Source: a virus. Taken from it: DNA of 45,895 bases. Made by a program: the position numbers and the translations under genes. Position 1 is the stretch's first letter. Each line of letters begins with the position of its first letter. Location of the stretch: the IMG/VR virus record IMGVR_UViG_3300046675_000257, positions 1-45,895 of that record. One strand, written 5' to 3'. The notes below the pieces were generated by a model, which was not told the origin of the DNA, searched no databases, and worked only from the letters and a program-made list of their open reading frames with translations. Of the stretch, positions 1 through 8,039 are shown piece by piece.

Positions 1-142
1 GCTGGCACCAAGCACTACTATCCGCCGGTCATTCAGGAGCCCACCAACCTGCCGTGGGGCAGCAACGTCAATCTGCATGAAGCGATTGGCCTCATGCCGC
101 TCGAGACCAGCACGCTCTACGAGATCGTCGATTACGACCTGT
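1..142. repeat. Terminal overlap of a circular contig (left copy)
   Basis: These 142 bases match 45754-45895 except at position 127, where G here is A at 45880 (Val versus Ile codon). The reading frame of the split tail hub gene runs through the join without interruption, which fits a circular genome of 45,753 bp. A genuine short terminal repeat is possible but less likely, because the repeat lies inside a coding sequence. Confidence 0.93.
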
Positions 143-1275
143 TCGACAACTCGGTGTTCGTGATCGTCTGGTCGGATGTCGCAGGCACCGTGAAGCGGTT
201 CTATCGTGGCGTCCTGTTGACAGATGCGCTGGGCTACTACTGCCGCACCTACAAGACCAAGATCTACACGGTGGCGGGCGGCACGCTCTATTTCTCGGCG
301 GTCGGCAACGCCTACGACTGGAGCGGTCTCGCGGGCCCGGCGCCGACCAATTTCATCGACCTGTCGCTGGGCGACAGCGACATGACCGACTGTATCGGGC
401 TCGAGGTCTACTACAACAACCTCGCGATCATGAGCCGGACGGCCACGCAGCTGTGGCTGGTCGATCCTGACTTCACCAAGAACCAGTACATCCAGACGCT
501 GCGCCAGGCGGGCACCATGGCATGGCGCAGTGTGCTGCAATACGGCAGCGGCGACGTGATGTATCTGTCGCAAAGCGGCATCCGCTCGCTGCGCGCACGC
601 AACGCTTCGCTGGCCGCTGCGGTGTCCGATATCGGCTCGCCGCTCGACCCGATCATTCAGGCGCTGTTTCGTGAGATGGGCGAGGACTGGATGAGCGGCA
701 CCATTGCCGTGCTGCAGCCGGTCAGCGGTCGGTTCTGGATCATTTTCCCCGACCGCATCTTCATCCTGAGTGCGTTTCCCGGCCCGAAAATTACAGCCTG
801 GAGCGAGTACGACGCAACGTATCAGGGCCTGCCGGATGTCGACGGAAACCCGGTCAGCATGCCGTTCACGATCTCCGCAGCGGCGATCTACCAGAACCGT
901 GTGGTGGTGCGCGGCAACGACAATCGCATCTACGCCTTCGGCGGCACCGATGCGACGGGGCCGATCTACGACAGCTGCCCGGTCGAGATCGTTTTTCCGT
1001 ATCACGGCGGCGAGCAAGCAGCGACGTTCAAGACTTTCAACGGGCTCGACGCCGCGTGCAGCGGTGCGCCGTGGGATGTCTACGCTGCATTCAACGTCGA
1101 GGACGACACCGCCGAGGACTATCTCGGCCAGTTCAACGGGCCGACGTTCCTGCAAGGCACGTTCCCGGTCGAAGGGCACTCGACCCACATGTCGCTGCGG
1201 CTGCGCTCCGAGTATCCGGGGCCGCAGATCCTGTCGAACATGGTGGTGCACTATGCGCTTTCGGAGTCGAGCTGA
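1..1275 (+). CDS. Podovirus tail hub / tail tubular protein B-like, C-terminal part
   Basis: This is the C-terminal 424 residues of a 513-residue protein whose first 89 residues are coded at 45487-45753. The frame is open from base 1 to a TGA at 1273-1275. Its sequence alternates short hydrophobic strands with Trp/Tyr/Gly turns (for example RFWIIFPDRIF and DNRIYAFGG), as in beta-propeller-like hub proteins of short-tailed phages (T7 gp12 or P22 gp10 type). It follows the head-tail adaptor gene and precedes a T7 gp13-like gene, the usual place for a tail hub. The stop overlaps the next ATG by one base (TGATG), implying translational coupling. The exact family is inferred from position and composition, not from a decisive motif. 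Confidence 0.75.
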   Translation, partial: AGTKHYYPPVIQEPTNLPWGSNVNLHEAIGLMPLETSTLYEIVDYDLFDNSVFVIVWSDVAGTVKRFYRGVLLTDALGYYCRTYKTKIYTVAGGTLYFSAVGNAYDWSGLAGPAPTNFIDLSLGDSDMTDCIGLEVYYNNLAIMSRTATQLWLVDPDFTKNQYIQTLRQAGTMAWRSVLQYGSGDVMYLSQSGIRSLRARNASLAAAVSDIGSPLDPIIQALFREMGEDWMSGTIAVLQPVSGRFWIIFPDRIFILSAFPGPKITAWSEYDATYQGLPDVDGNPVSMPFTISAAAIYQNRVVVRGNDNRIYAFGGTDATGPIYDSCPVEIVFPYHGGEQAATFKTFNGLDAACSGAPWDVYAAFNVEDDTAEDYLGQFNGPTFLQGTFPVEGHSTHMSLRLRSEYPGPQILSNMVVHYALSESS

Positions 1276-1787
1276 TGATCGAGATTATCAACGCGGATCG
1301 CGGCATGATCTCTTACGTGCTCGACAACCTGCGCCAGGCGGATCGCGAGGAGATGGAAGCGTGCGAGACCGATCTTGCGATGCTGCCGCGCGCAATCATG
1401 CATCGCCGCACGTTTGCCTACGCGGCCTGCGACATCCAGTACGGGCCGGTGGCGGTGTGGGGCATGGTGCATCGTCGGCACGGCGTCGGCGCAGGCTTTG
1501 CCTTCGGGACGGAGGACTGGGGTCTGGCGTTGCTGCCGATGCTGCGACAGATCCGGCACTTCGTGCTGCCATTCCTGATCGACAATGGCTTCCACCGCGT
1601 CGAGGCCGTTGCGATGGCACACCGCCGCGACGTGGCGCGGTTCATGTCGATAATCGGTGCGCAGCCCGAAGGCGTGCTGCGTGAGTACGGTATCAACGGC
1701 GAAGATTTTGTCTCCTACCGGTGGCTTGCTGATGAACATGATGGCACTGCGGAAGCAGCGGATCGCATCCTCCACGCAACACATTGA
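1275..1787 (+). CDS. T7 gp13-like protein with GNAT-type fold (DUF2833-like)
   Basis: This 170-residue protein starts at the ATG that overlaps the stop of the tail hub gene. Its composition (MISYVLDNLRQADREEMEA near the start, then a central YGPVAVWGM strand, then FLIDNGFHRVEAVAM and a terminal YR strand) matches the DUF2833/T7 gp13 group, small GNAT-like proteins coded next to tail tubular genes in many podoviruses. In T7, gp13 is needed for virion maturation; an acetyltransferase activity has not been shown for it. Role here is therefore virion assembly by analogy. A second GNAT-like gene overlaps its 3' end. Confidence 0.7.
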   Translation: MIEIINADRGMISYVLDNLRQADREEMEACETDLAMLPRAIMHRRTFAYAACDIQYGPVAVWGMVHRRHGVGAGFAFGTEDWGLALLPMLRQIRHFVLPFLIDNGFHRVEAVAMAHRRDVARFMSIIGAQPEGVLREYGINGEDFVSYRWLADEHDGTAEAADRILHATH

Positions 1788-2238
1788 GTTGCGCCTGGGC
1801 AAGGTCGACGACGCCGAGCGGATCGCGGATCTGCTTGGGCGCTTCTTCGACATGACGATCTGGGCGCAGCACATGAAGTTCAATCCCGGCGGTGCGCTCG
1901 ACTATCTGCGTCGCGCAATCGGATCCGGTTTTGCGCCGCATGTGCTGGCGTACGACGGTGACGAGCTGGTCGGGCTGTGCAGCTACCACATGTACGCCTG
2001 CTATACCGACAAGCCGATTGCGGTGATGGACGAGACCTTCGTGCTGCCGCGCCTGCGGCGCACCGACATTGGCCGTCGTCTGGTGTTTCTGGCGATCCAC
2101 CTGGCGAAGGGTGACGGCTGCGCCATCATGAACTTCCCGATTGCGTCCGGCATGAAGGCGCAGACCTCGCTGATGAACATGGTTGCGCGCCACTTCGGCG
2201 CTGAGCCGGTGGGCGTGATCTTCCGAAAGGTGCTGTGA
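1732..2238 (+). CDS. GNAT family N-acetyltransferase-like protein
   Basis: The 168-residue product starts at one of three in-frame ATGs (1732, 1738, 1741), all inside the end of the previous gene. The body has the GNAT order: a substrate-side helix (DAERIADLLGRFF), a strand DGDELVGLCSYHMYA, a strand MDETFVLPRLRRTDIGRRL in which RRTDIGRR occupies the acetyl-CoA pyrophosphate-loop position (usual motif R/Q-x-x-G-x-G/A), and a long helix after it. The second Gly/Ala of that loop is Arg here, so catalysis is uncertain. Similar GNAT proteins sit beside gp13-like genes in podovirus genomes. Substrate unknown. Confidence 0.65.
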   Translation: MNMMALRKQRIASSTQHIELRLGKVDDAERIADLLGRFFDMTIWAQHMKFNPGGALDYLRRAIGSGFAPHVLAYDGDELVGLCSYHMYACYTDKPIAVMDETFVLPRLRRTDIGRRLVFLAIHLAKGDGCAIMNFPIASGMKAQTSLMNMVARHFGAEPVGVIFRKVL

Positions 2239-2558
2239 TGGGTGGCAAGGGTGGTGGCGGCGACGGCGGCGTAGTTCAAGGCAATGGCCCGCCGGGCACA
2301 TTCGGCAGCGTACCGGCCAATGCTTTTGGCACGGGCGATACGCCTGCAGCTGCGCCCGATCCGACGCCCTCATCGCCGCCACCTCCACCCCCGCCGCCAC
2401 CTCCACCTCCACCCCCTCCCCCGGCAGCGGCGCCTGCAGACACAGGTTCAGGCAACACACTGGCCGACGCGACGTTGAACCCGCCGTCGTACTGGGAACA
2501 GGCTGGCATGTCGCCAGCGGCGCGCAACAAGTCGAGCGCGGTGACGACGCAAACGTGA
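2238..2558 (+). CDS. Gly-rich MGGK protein A with polyproline run
   Basis: The 106-residue product starts at the ATG overlapping the previous TGA (TGATG). It begins MGGKGGGGDGG, carries an uninterrupted run of 16 prolines near residues 47-62, and ends in a conserved tail (NATL-type turn, NPPSYWEQAG, then NKSSAV). The next gene codes for a clear paralogue with the same start and same tail but a different middle. No catalytic motif is visible. Its place between tail hub/gp13-like genes and internal virion proteins suggests a small virion or ejection-related structural protein. The DNA of the proline tract is C-rich and prone to slippage, so its length may vary. Confidence 0.75.
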   Translation: MGGKGGGGDGGVVQGNGPPGTFGSVPANAFGTGDTPAAAPDPTPSSPPPPPPPPPPPPPPPPAAAPADTGSGNTLADATLNPPSYWEQAGMSPAARNKSSAVTTQT

Positions 2559-2567
2559 GGATCGATC

Positions 2568-2894
2568 ATGGGCGGCAAAGGCGGCGGCGGCGGCGACTAC
2601 TACGCACAGCAACCAGACACGTCTGGCTACAGCACACCGGAAGAGGCGAAGGCCACGCTCGCGGCGTCGGCACCGCTCGACCTGACGCAGTACCAGCAAC
2701 AGGTCGACACGGTGAAGGCGGCGGCTGATCAGTCGACGGCCCAGGCACCGACCTCGACGCCGACGCCAACGCCTGACCAGAGCACCGGCAACGTGCTGTC
2801 GAACGCGACGTTGGACCCGCCGAACTATTGGCAGAATGCCGGACTGAAGCCGACTGCGCTGAACCGAAGTTCAGCGAAGACGACGACCGAGTAG
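2568..2894 (+). CDS. Gly-rich MGGK protein B, paralogue of the preceding gene
   Basis: This 108-residue product starts MGGKGGGGGDYY and ends with LDPPNYWQNAGLKPTALNRS followed by SAKTTTE, which aligns almost residue for residue with the C-terminus of the preceding protein. The linker is Thr/Pro-rich rather than a pure proline run. The two genes are nine bases apart, so they look like a tandem duplication whose linkers diverged. Function is unknown. Context points to a virion component made in the same transcript as the internal proteins. Confidence 0.78.
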   Translation: MGGKGGGGGDYYAQQPDTSGYSTPEEAKATLAASAPLDLTQYQQQVDTVKAAADQSTAQAPTSTPTPTPDQSTGNVLSNATLDPPNYWQNAGLKPTALNRSSAKTTTE

Positions 2895-2903
2895 GAGAGC
2901 GTC

Positions 2904-3551
2904 ATGGGCGGCAAAGCAGGACCATCGAATAATCAGATGGTCGGTTTCGAAATGCAGCAAGCGCAGGAAGCGAAAGACAAGGAGAACCTGCGTCAGGCGC
3001 GGCTCGATCAGGGCAAGAGCGCCATCGATACCCTGTTCAGCAACGCGAACTTCGGCGACAATTTCTACAACACCTACAACAAGGCCGAACTGGACAGCTC
3101 GCTGCCGCAGCTCGAGGACCAGTACACGACGGCAAAGACCGGTCTCGGCAACGACCTCGCCCGTGCCGGTTTGCTGCGCTCCGGTGCTGCCGGTTACACG
3201 CAGGGTCTCCTGAACAAGCAGCACGACGTGAACGAGGCGAGCCTGCGGGCCAAGGCCGACAGCGACACCGGTCAGCTGCGCTCATCGATCCAAAGCCAGC
3301 AACAGCAGGCCTACAACCAGCTGTTCGCCACCGAGGATCCGTCGGTCGCCGCCAACACGGCAGCAAACAGTGTGGCCAATGCGCAGTATACTCAGCCGAA
3401 CATCGAACCGCTGGGCGCACTGTTCAAGCCGATTGTCGTCGGCGCGAGTGCCGTCGGCGCCCCGATCTACGGTCAGTACCAAGCCAACCAGTACATGAAC
3501 CCGCAATCGCCATTCGGCAGCGGGAGCCTGAACACCCAGAGCCAGACCTGA
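2904..3551 (+). CDS. Putative internal virion protein, MGGK start
   Basis: The 215-residue product is the third in a row to start MGGK, with a good ribosome binding site (GGAGAG) before the ATG. The rest is unlike its neighbours: a long Gln/Ala/Asp-rich helical region (residues 15-60 and 85-145, with a QQQQAYNQLF stretch) followed by a more hydrophobic segment near 170-190 (PIVVGASAVGAP) and a Gln/Ser/Asn-rich tail. Helical, Ala/Gln-rich proteins here in podovirus genomes are usually internal core or ejection proteins. No enzyme motif is seen. Confidence 0.65.
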   Translation: MGGKAGPSNNQMVGFEMQQAQEAKDKENLRQARLDQGKSAIDTLFSNANFGDNFYNTYNKAELDSSLPQLEDQYTTAKTGLGNDLARAGLLRSGAAGYTQGLLNKQHDVNEASLRAKADSDTGQLRSSIQSQQQQAYNQLFATEDPSVAANTAANSVANAQYTQPNIEPLGALFKPIVVGASAVGAPIYGQYQANQYMNPQSPFGSGSLNTQSQT

Positions 3552-3552
3552 C

Positions 3553-4251
3553 ATGTGCGACCCGATCAGCATCATTGGCCTTGGCCTGTCGATTGGCATG
3601 GCGGTGATGAACTACGAAAACCAACAGGACATGGTCGACAAGCAAAATCAGGCCAACGATGCCTGGGTGGCGTATCAGCAGCGCCAGTCGAAGGACTACC
3701 TCGCGCGCGACGAAGAGCTGCGCAAGCAGGCCGACGCGGCGCGTGAGACTTCGCTTAGCGAGCTGACGCCGGACAAGCAGCAAAACGCGCAGAAGAACGA
3801 ACAGGCGCGGCTGCAGGACGTGCTGATGCCGGAACAGCTCAAGGCTCTGGCCGAGGGCGACAAGGCCAGCCTGAACGACGAGCTGATTTCCGGTCAGCAT
3901 GGCGCGAGCGGCCAGACGCAGTCGGCCATCGAGGGCGCGATCCAGCAAGCGGCTATCGAGTCGCGTAAGCGCATCGCCGCTCTCGCTGCCGTGCAGTCGT
4001 ACGGCGGATCGCAATTTGGCCTCACGCAGCGCGCCAACCAGATCTTCAACGCATCCGGTCAGGACATCCGCATGTCCGGCGACATGCGCCAGGGCGGTCT
4101 CGCCGCGTACAACGTCGCGAAGGCGGTCGAGCCGATCAAGATTGTGCAGCAAGGCGGCGGCAGCGCAGCGGGTCCGCTCGCCAACGCAGCATCAAGCTTC
4201 AGCGGCAACCGTCTCGGCACGCAGCTCGCCAGTAGCATGTTCAGCGGATAG
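3553..4251 (+). CDS. Internal virion protein B-like (T7 gp14-like)
   Basis: The 232-residue protein opens MCDPISIIGLGLSIGMAV, a start typical of podovirus internal virion proteins of the gp14 class: short polar cap, hydrophobic helix, then long charged Gln/Ala-rich helices (about residues 25-140, with QQDMVDKQNQANDAW and RKQADAARE). A Gly/Ser-rich tail follows. In T7, gp14 is ejected first and forms the outer-membrane part of the DNA conduit. The hydrophobic N-terminus here would suit membrane insertion. It starts one base after the previous stop. Assignment rests on the N-terminus, composition and location. Confidence 0.7.
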   Translation: MCDPISIIGLGLSIGMAVMNYENQQDMVDKQNQANDAWVAYQQRQSKDYLARDEELRKQADAARETSLSELTPDKQQNAQKNEQARLQDVLMPEQLKALAEGDKASLNDELISGQHGASGQTQSAIEGAIQQAAIESRKRIAALAAVQSYGGSQFGLTQRANQIFNASGQDIRMSGDMRQGGLAAYNVAKAVEPIKIVQQGGGSAAGPLANAASSFSGNRLGTQLASSMFSG

Positions 4252-4260
4252 GAGGGATCG

Positions 4261-5853
4261 ATGGCTGGTCAGTGGGTCGACGATCCGGGTTGGGCCAACA
4301 TCTTCGGCAACATCGCGAGCGACTATTCGAACGCCCCCGCCAAGGCGTTGGGCGCGATGGAGCTGGCGCAGCGTCTCAAGGACCAGCGGGTCAAGGCTGA
4401 CCGCGAGACGCAGGCGTGGCAGGCGGGTCTCGACGCGATCAAGACCGTCGGTCAGAACATCCCCGAGCTGCCGCCGTCGACCGAGCGTGATGTCGCTGGG
4501 CCGTTCGTCGCCGACCCGGCAACGCCCAACACGCCGCCGCCCGACCTCCCAACTGTGACGCTCGACGTGCCGCCGGATCCGCGCACCATCGCGGCGTGGC
4601 AGGGCAACCGTAATCTGGCGCTCGCCGCAACGAAGGCACAGGTGCTGGCTGGCAAGGTCGAGAACATCGTGCCGTCGTTCGCTACCGGCCAGGTGCTGAC
4701 CGGCGGCAGGCCCACCGATCAGGCGGCGCGCGATCAGCAGGAGTTTCTCACCACCGGCAAATGGCCGAAGCACGACGACAGTGAAAACCCGCCGAAGACC
4801 GCGACCATCATTGGGCCCGACGGACAGCCGACTGGGAAGACGTACGGCACGCGCGATTTCAGGAACGACCTGAATGGCATCCCGATCCCGCTGCAGCCGG
4901 GTGAACGTCTGGTGCCATCAACGGCGGTGTCGCCAGCGGCAGTGAACCCGCTCGAGAGCGTCGCGGTCGCGCAAAACCAGTTTCGCATGATCGCCGAGAA
5001 ACTCAGGAACGGCACCGCCACGCCGCAGGACATGACGCTGGCGCAAAGCCTGCGGCCTGTCGGCTGGCCGCAGAGCGTGGAGTTCAAGGAGGATCCCGAG
5101 ACAAAACAATTCAAGCCGTTCGTGAAGTACAATCAGCAACCGCCCGCCGACGGGCCGATGGCCGATCTGTTTCGTATGCTTGATCAGGTGCCGCAACAGC
5201 AGGGCGCCCCGCAACCACCGGCACCGCCGCCGCCCGATCCCAATGCCGTCCCCGGTGTCAGGGTCGGCACCGCGATCACCGCTGGCGATGCGTCGGGGCT
5301 GCGCGATCAGTACAATGCCCTGCCTGCCGTTTCTTTGCTGGAAAAAGCCAAGACCGGCTACTCGTCGATTGTCGCCAACATGCCGTACGACAATCACGCT
5401 TCCGACCTCGCCATCGTTATCGGCGCATCCAAGGTGCTCGACCCGCAGGGTGTTGTGCGACCGACGGAGAGCAAGGAAATGGAGGGCACGCCCGGCCCCA
5501 AGGACCAGATGTACGGGTTCTGGAATTACGTGAACAGCGGCGCGCGTCTCGACACCCGAGCGCGCTACCAGATCATGCAGATGGTGAACGCCAAGCTGCA
5601 AAAGGACATCGAGATGCTGACGCCAGTGCGCCAGCAATACGCTGTCCTGGCGCGTCAGCGAGGTCTCGACCCCGACCAGCAATTCCCGTCATTGCTGCAG
5701 TTGACGCCGCTCGACGCGAAGACGATCAACTCGATCAAGACACCGCCTGAAGTTGGCGGTGATCCCACCGCAGTGCCGTCGGTGCGTCCGCTGCAGCAAC
5801 AGCCGCCCAACCCGTACCAGGATCTCGATGCGAAATTGGGGATTGTGCCGTGA
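4261..5853 (+). CDS. Large putative ejection/internal virion protein, function unknown
   Basis: The 530-residue product has an AGGAGG-like site just before its ATG. The N-terminal 60 residues are helical (FGNIASDYSNAPAKALGAME, then AQRLKDQRVKADRE), a pattern common in podovirus internal proteins. Three proline-rich linkers (near residues 78-100, 320-330 and 500-515) divide it into segments. Residues 345-460 look like a compact globular domain with alternating helix and Trp/Tyr-rich stretches. I recognise no catalytic motif. Position after the gp14-like gene and before two giant genes resembles that of T7 gp15 and gp16. Confidence 0.62.
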   Translation: MAGQWVDDPGWANIFGNIASDYSNAPAKALGAMELAQRLKDQRVKADRETQAWQAGLDAIKTVGQNIPELPPSTERDVAGPFVADPATPNTPPPDLPTVTLDVPPDPRTIAAWQGNRNLALAATKAQVLAGKVENIVPSFATGQVLTGGRPTDQAARDQQEFLTTGKWPKHDDSENPPKTATIIGPDGQPTGKTYGTRDFRNDLNGIPIPLQPGERLVPSTAVSPAAVNPLESVAVAQNQFRMIAEKLRNGTATPQDMTLAQSLRPVGWPQSVEFKEDPETKQFKPFVKYNQQPPADGPMADLFRMLDQVPQQQGAPQPPAPPPPDPNAVPGVRVGTAITAGDASGLRDQYNALPAVSLLEKAKTGYSSIVANMPYDNHASDLAIVIGASKVLDPQGVVRPTESKEMEGTPGPKDQMYGFWNYVNSGARLDTRARYQIMQMVNAKLQKDIEMLTPVRQQYAVLARQRGLDPDQQFPSLLQLTPLDAKTINSIKTPPEVGGDPTAVPSVRPLQQQPPNPYQDLDAKLGIVP

Positions 5854-8036
5854 CAGCTCTCAACGATCAGGAACAGCAACAGCTCGATCAGGCGGCGACC
5901 ACGCTGCGTGGATCGCAGGAAGGCACGCCCGACTACGTCAACGCGGCCTCGACATTCCGCACACTGCGCCAGCGTCAGCTCGCAGGCGATGCGTCTGCGG
6001 CAACACCGGCAACACCGGCAGCACCAGCGGCCCCGGCAGCACCAGCGGCACCGGATCTCCCCGTGCGCCCCGGCGCGGTCGGTGTGCTCGACAGGGTCGC
6101 CAATTTTTTCGTGTCGCCTGAAGCGAAGGCCGCAGCGGCCAACGCAACACCGACCACGACGATTGGCGACGTGCGACGCCAGATCGATCCCAACCCCTAC
6201 AGCGCAGGCAATACCGCCGACCGCGTCTTCACGTCGATGCTGTCGCAGTACCCGGATCTCGCGGCCACCGTCTACAATCAGGTCGGCCCTCGTCTCGGCG
6301 GCCCGCGCATGCCGCTCGCTGGGCCGTCGATGCGCGCCAATGCCGGTGCTGCCGAGCTGCCAGCCGATGCGTCGGCCACGCGCCAGTTGCTCGAGGGCGG
6401 CGCGGCTGCGGCTCTGGGCGGCGGCGCTCGCGGCGCTATCAACACATTGCTGCCGAACGGCATCACCAGTGCATCCGTCCGCGCCCTGTTGCCTGCCGTG
6501 ACCCGTCTGGTCAGCGACGTGGCACTGCCCACGGTCGGCGCCAAGTACGGCGGCGATGCCGGTTACGCTGTCGGCGGTGAGACCGGTGGTCTACTCGGCG
6601 CGATACTCGGTGGCAGCGTCGCAAACCCGACGTTGTGGCGACGTGGCTACGAGAGTGCTGTCGGGTCGCAGGCGAAGCCGAACGCGCCGCAGATCGCTGC
6701 GGCAGCTGAGACGGAAAACGTGCCGACGACGGCTGGCATGCTGGGCAATCAGCGGATCCAGGCGCTCGAGCGTCGTCTGTCCGGCACAGCTGGCGGCGGC
6801 GGCTATACGAACGACGCGCGCAACGCTGCGATGACGGCGATGAACGACCGCATGAACGACATCACCGCACAACGTGGTGCCGTCACCGACAGGCCGACGC
6901 CAGGCACCGTCGGTCAGGACATCACCGATATGGCGGGTAACGCCTCTGACCGGCTGGGCCTTCAGGTGTCGAACCGTCAGCAAGGTTTGCAGGATCGCAT
7001 TGGCGTTCACACGCCGCTCGATGTCACCGACACGCTGAGCGCGTTGCAGACTGCGATCAACTCGACTGACCCTGCCACCGCTGCGCCGCTTGCCGCTCGA
7101 CTGCGTGACTTGCGCCAGATGCTTCTCACCGACACCGATCCGGCGACCGGACAACAGGTCTTGCGGTTGTCCGATCAGGGTGGTCCGCAGGCCATGTACG
7201 GGCCGGTCAAGGATTTCCGCACTAATCAGCGCATCCGTCGCGAGGGCCAGGATCCAGTGCCCGCCCGTTTTTCCGGTCAGGTCTACGACGCGACGACGGG
7301 CGACATGCGCGGCGCGGCTCAACGGGCAGGCATTTCGCCAGCGGACTTCGATGAGATCCAGCGGTTCACCGCCGAGCGCATGGGTCGCGGCGGCCCGGTG
7401 CCGTACTTCGACAAGCTGGCAGGCACGGCACCAGCCGATGGCATGCCGCGCAGCGTCGGCGGTCGCACACCTGAACAGGCCTACAATCTTGTCATCAATC
7501 GCGGCCAGCAAAGCCCCGGCATGATCAGGCCGTTCGCAGACTACGCCAATCCGAACGAGTTCAACGCGGTGATGGGCGACGCACTGCGACAGAAGACGCA
7601 GGCCACACTCGGCAGCGGTGGCGCACCCGCCGGTCGCACCTTCGCGAACTGGTGGAATAGTCTGCCCCCGGAGTCGCAGCGTCTCTTCGGCGGCAGTCAG
7701 ACGAACAGCGTCGGCAACATCGCGACACTCGCCGAAGCCCACAACTATCCGACCAGCCAGACCGGACTGACGCGCGCCTTCGGTGGTCAGGTCGCAGAAC
7801 AGGCAGTCCCGTGGGCGCTGCGCGCGGGCGGCGCGTGGCTTGGTCATCACCTTGGTATTCCCGGCGGCGAGGTCGGTGGCTTTGCCGCAGGCGAGGCCGC
7901 GAGTCGTGGTATCCAGAACCTGCGGGCCCGCCTGTTGCAGAGCGAGATGACGCGCAACGCACTGACTGGCACCCGCACACCGCTCGCGCCACAGATCCCC
8001 GGTATGGTCGGAGCTATCAACGCATCAGGGTATTGA
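5850..8036 (+). CDS. Large putative ejection protein with Gly-rich hydrophobic segments
   Basis: The 728-residue protein probably starts at the GTG that overlaps the previous stop (GTGA). After an Ala/Pro linker (TPATPAAPAAP, residues 51-66) come Gly/Ala-rich hydrophobic stretches at about 185-250 (AAAALGGGARGAIN and GGETGGLLGAILGGS) and again at about 650-690 (WALRAGGAWLGHH and GGFAAGEAAS). Between them is a long helical region with many Arg/Asp/Gln residues (QRIQALERRLSG, DITAQRGAV). This pairing of amphipathic, membrane-friendly segments with helical repeats fits proteins ejected into the envelope with phage DNA. No enzyme signature is visible. Confidence 0.6.
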   Translation: MTALNDQEQQQLDQAATTLRGSQEGTPDYVNAASTFRTLRQRQLAGDASAATPATPAAPAAPAAPAAPDLPVRPGAVGVLDRVANFFVSPEAKAAAANATPTTTIGDVRRQIDPNPYSAGNTADRVFTSMLSQYPDLAATVYNQVGPRLGGPRMPLAGPSMRANAGAAELPADASATRQLLEGGAAAALGGGARGAINTLLPNGITSASVRALLPAVTRLVSDVALPTVGAKYGGDAGYAVGGETGGLLGAILGGSVANPTLWRRGYESAVGSQAKPNAPQIAAAAETENVPTTAGMLGNQRIQALERRLSGTAGGGGYTNDARNAAMTAMNDRMNDITAQRGAVTDRPTPGTVGQDITDMAGNASDRLGLQVSNRQQGLQDRIGVHTPLDVTDTLSALQTAINSTDPATAAPLAARLRDLRQMLLTDTDPATGQQVLRLSDQGGPQAMYGPVKDFRTNQRIRREGQDPVPARFSGQVYDATTGDMRGAAQRAGISPADFDEIQRFTAERMGRGGPVPYFDKLAGTAPADGMPRSVGGRTPEQAYNLVINRGQQSPGMIRPFADYANPNEFNAVMGDALRQKTQATLGSGGAPAGRTFANWWNSLPPESQRLFGGSQTNSVGNIATLAEAHNYPTSQTGLTRAFGGQVAEQAVPWALRAGGAWLGHHLGIPGGEVGGFAAGEAASRGIQNLRARLLQSEMTRNALTGTRTPLAPQIPGMVGAINASGY

Positions 8037-8039
8037 GCC

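Noticed and set aside
1251-1883. A 210-codon minus-strand open frame opposite the GNAT genes
   Set aside because: It mirrors two well-supported plus-strand genes, lacks a ribosome binding site and has Arg/His/Cys-heavy composition typical of GC-rich antisense frames. The same applies to other long opposite-strand frames in the virion and fibre modules.
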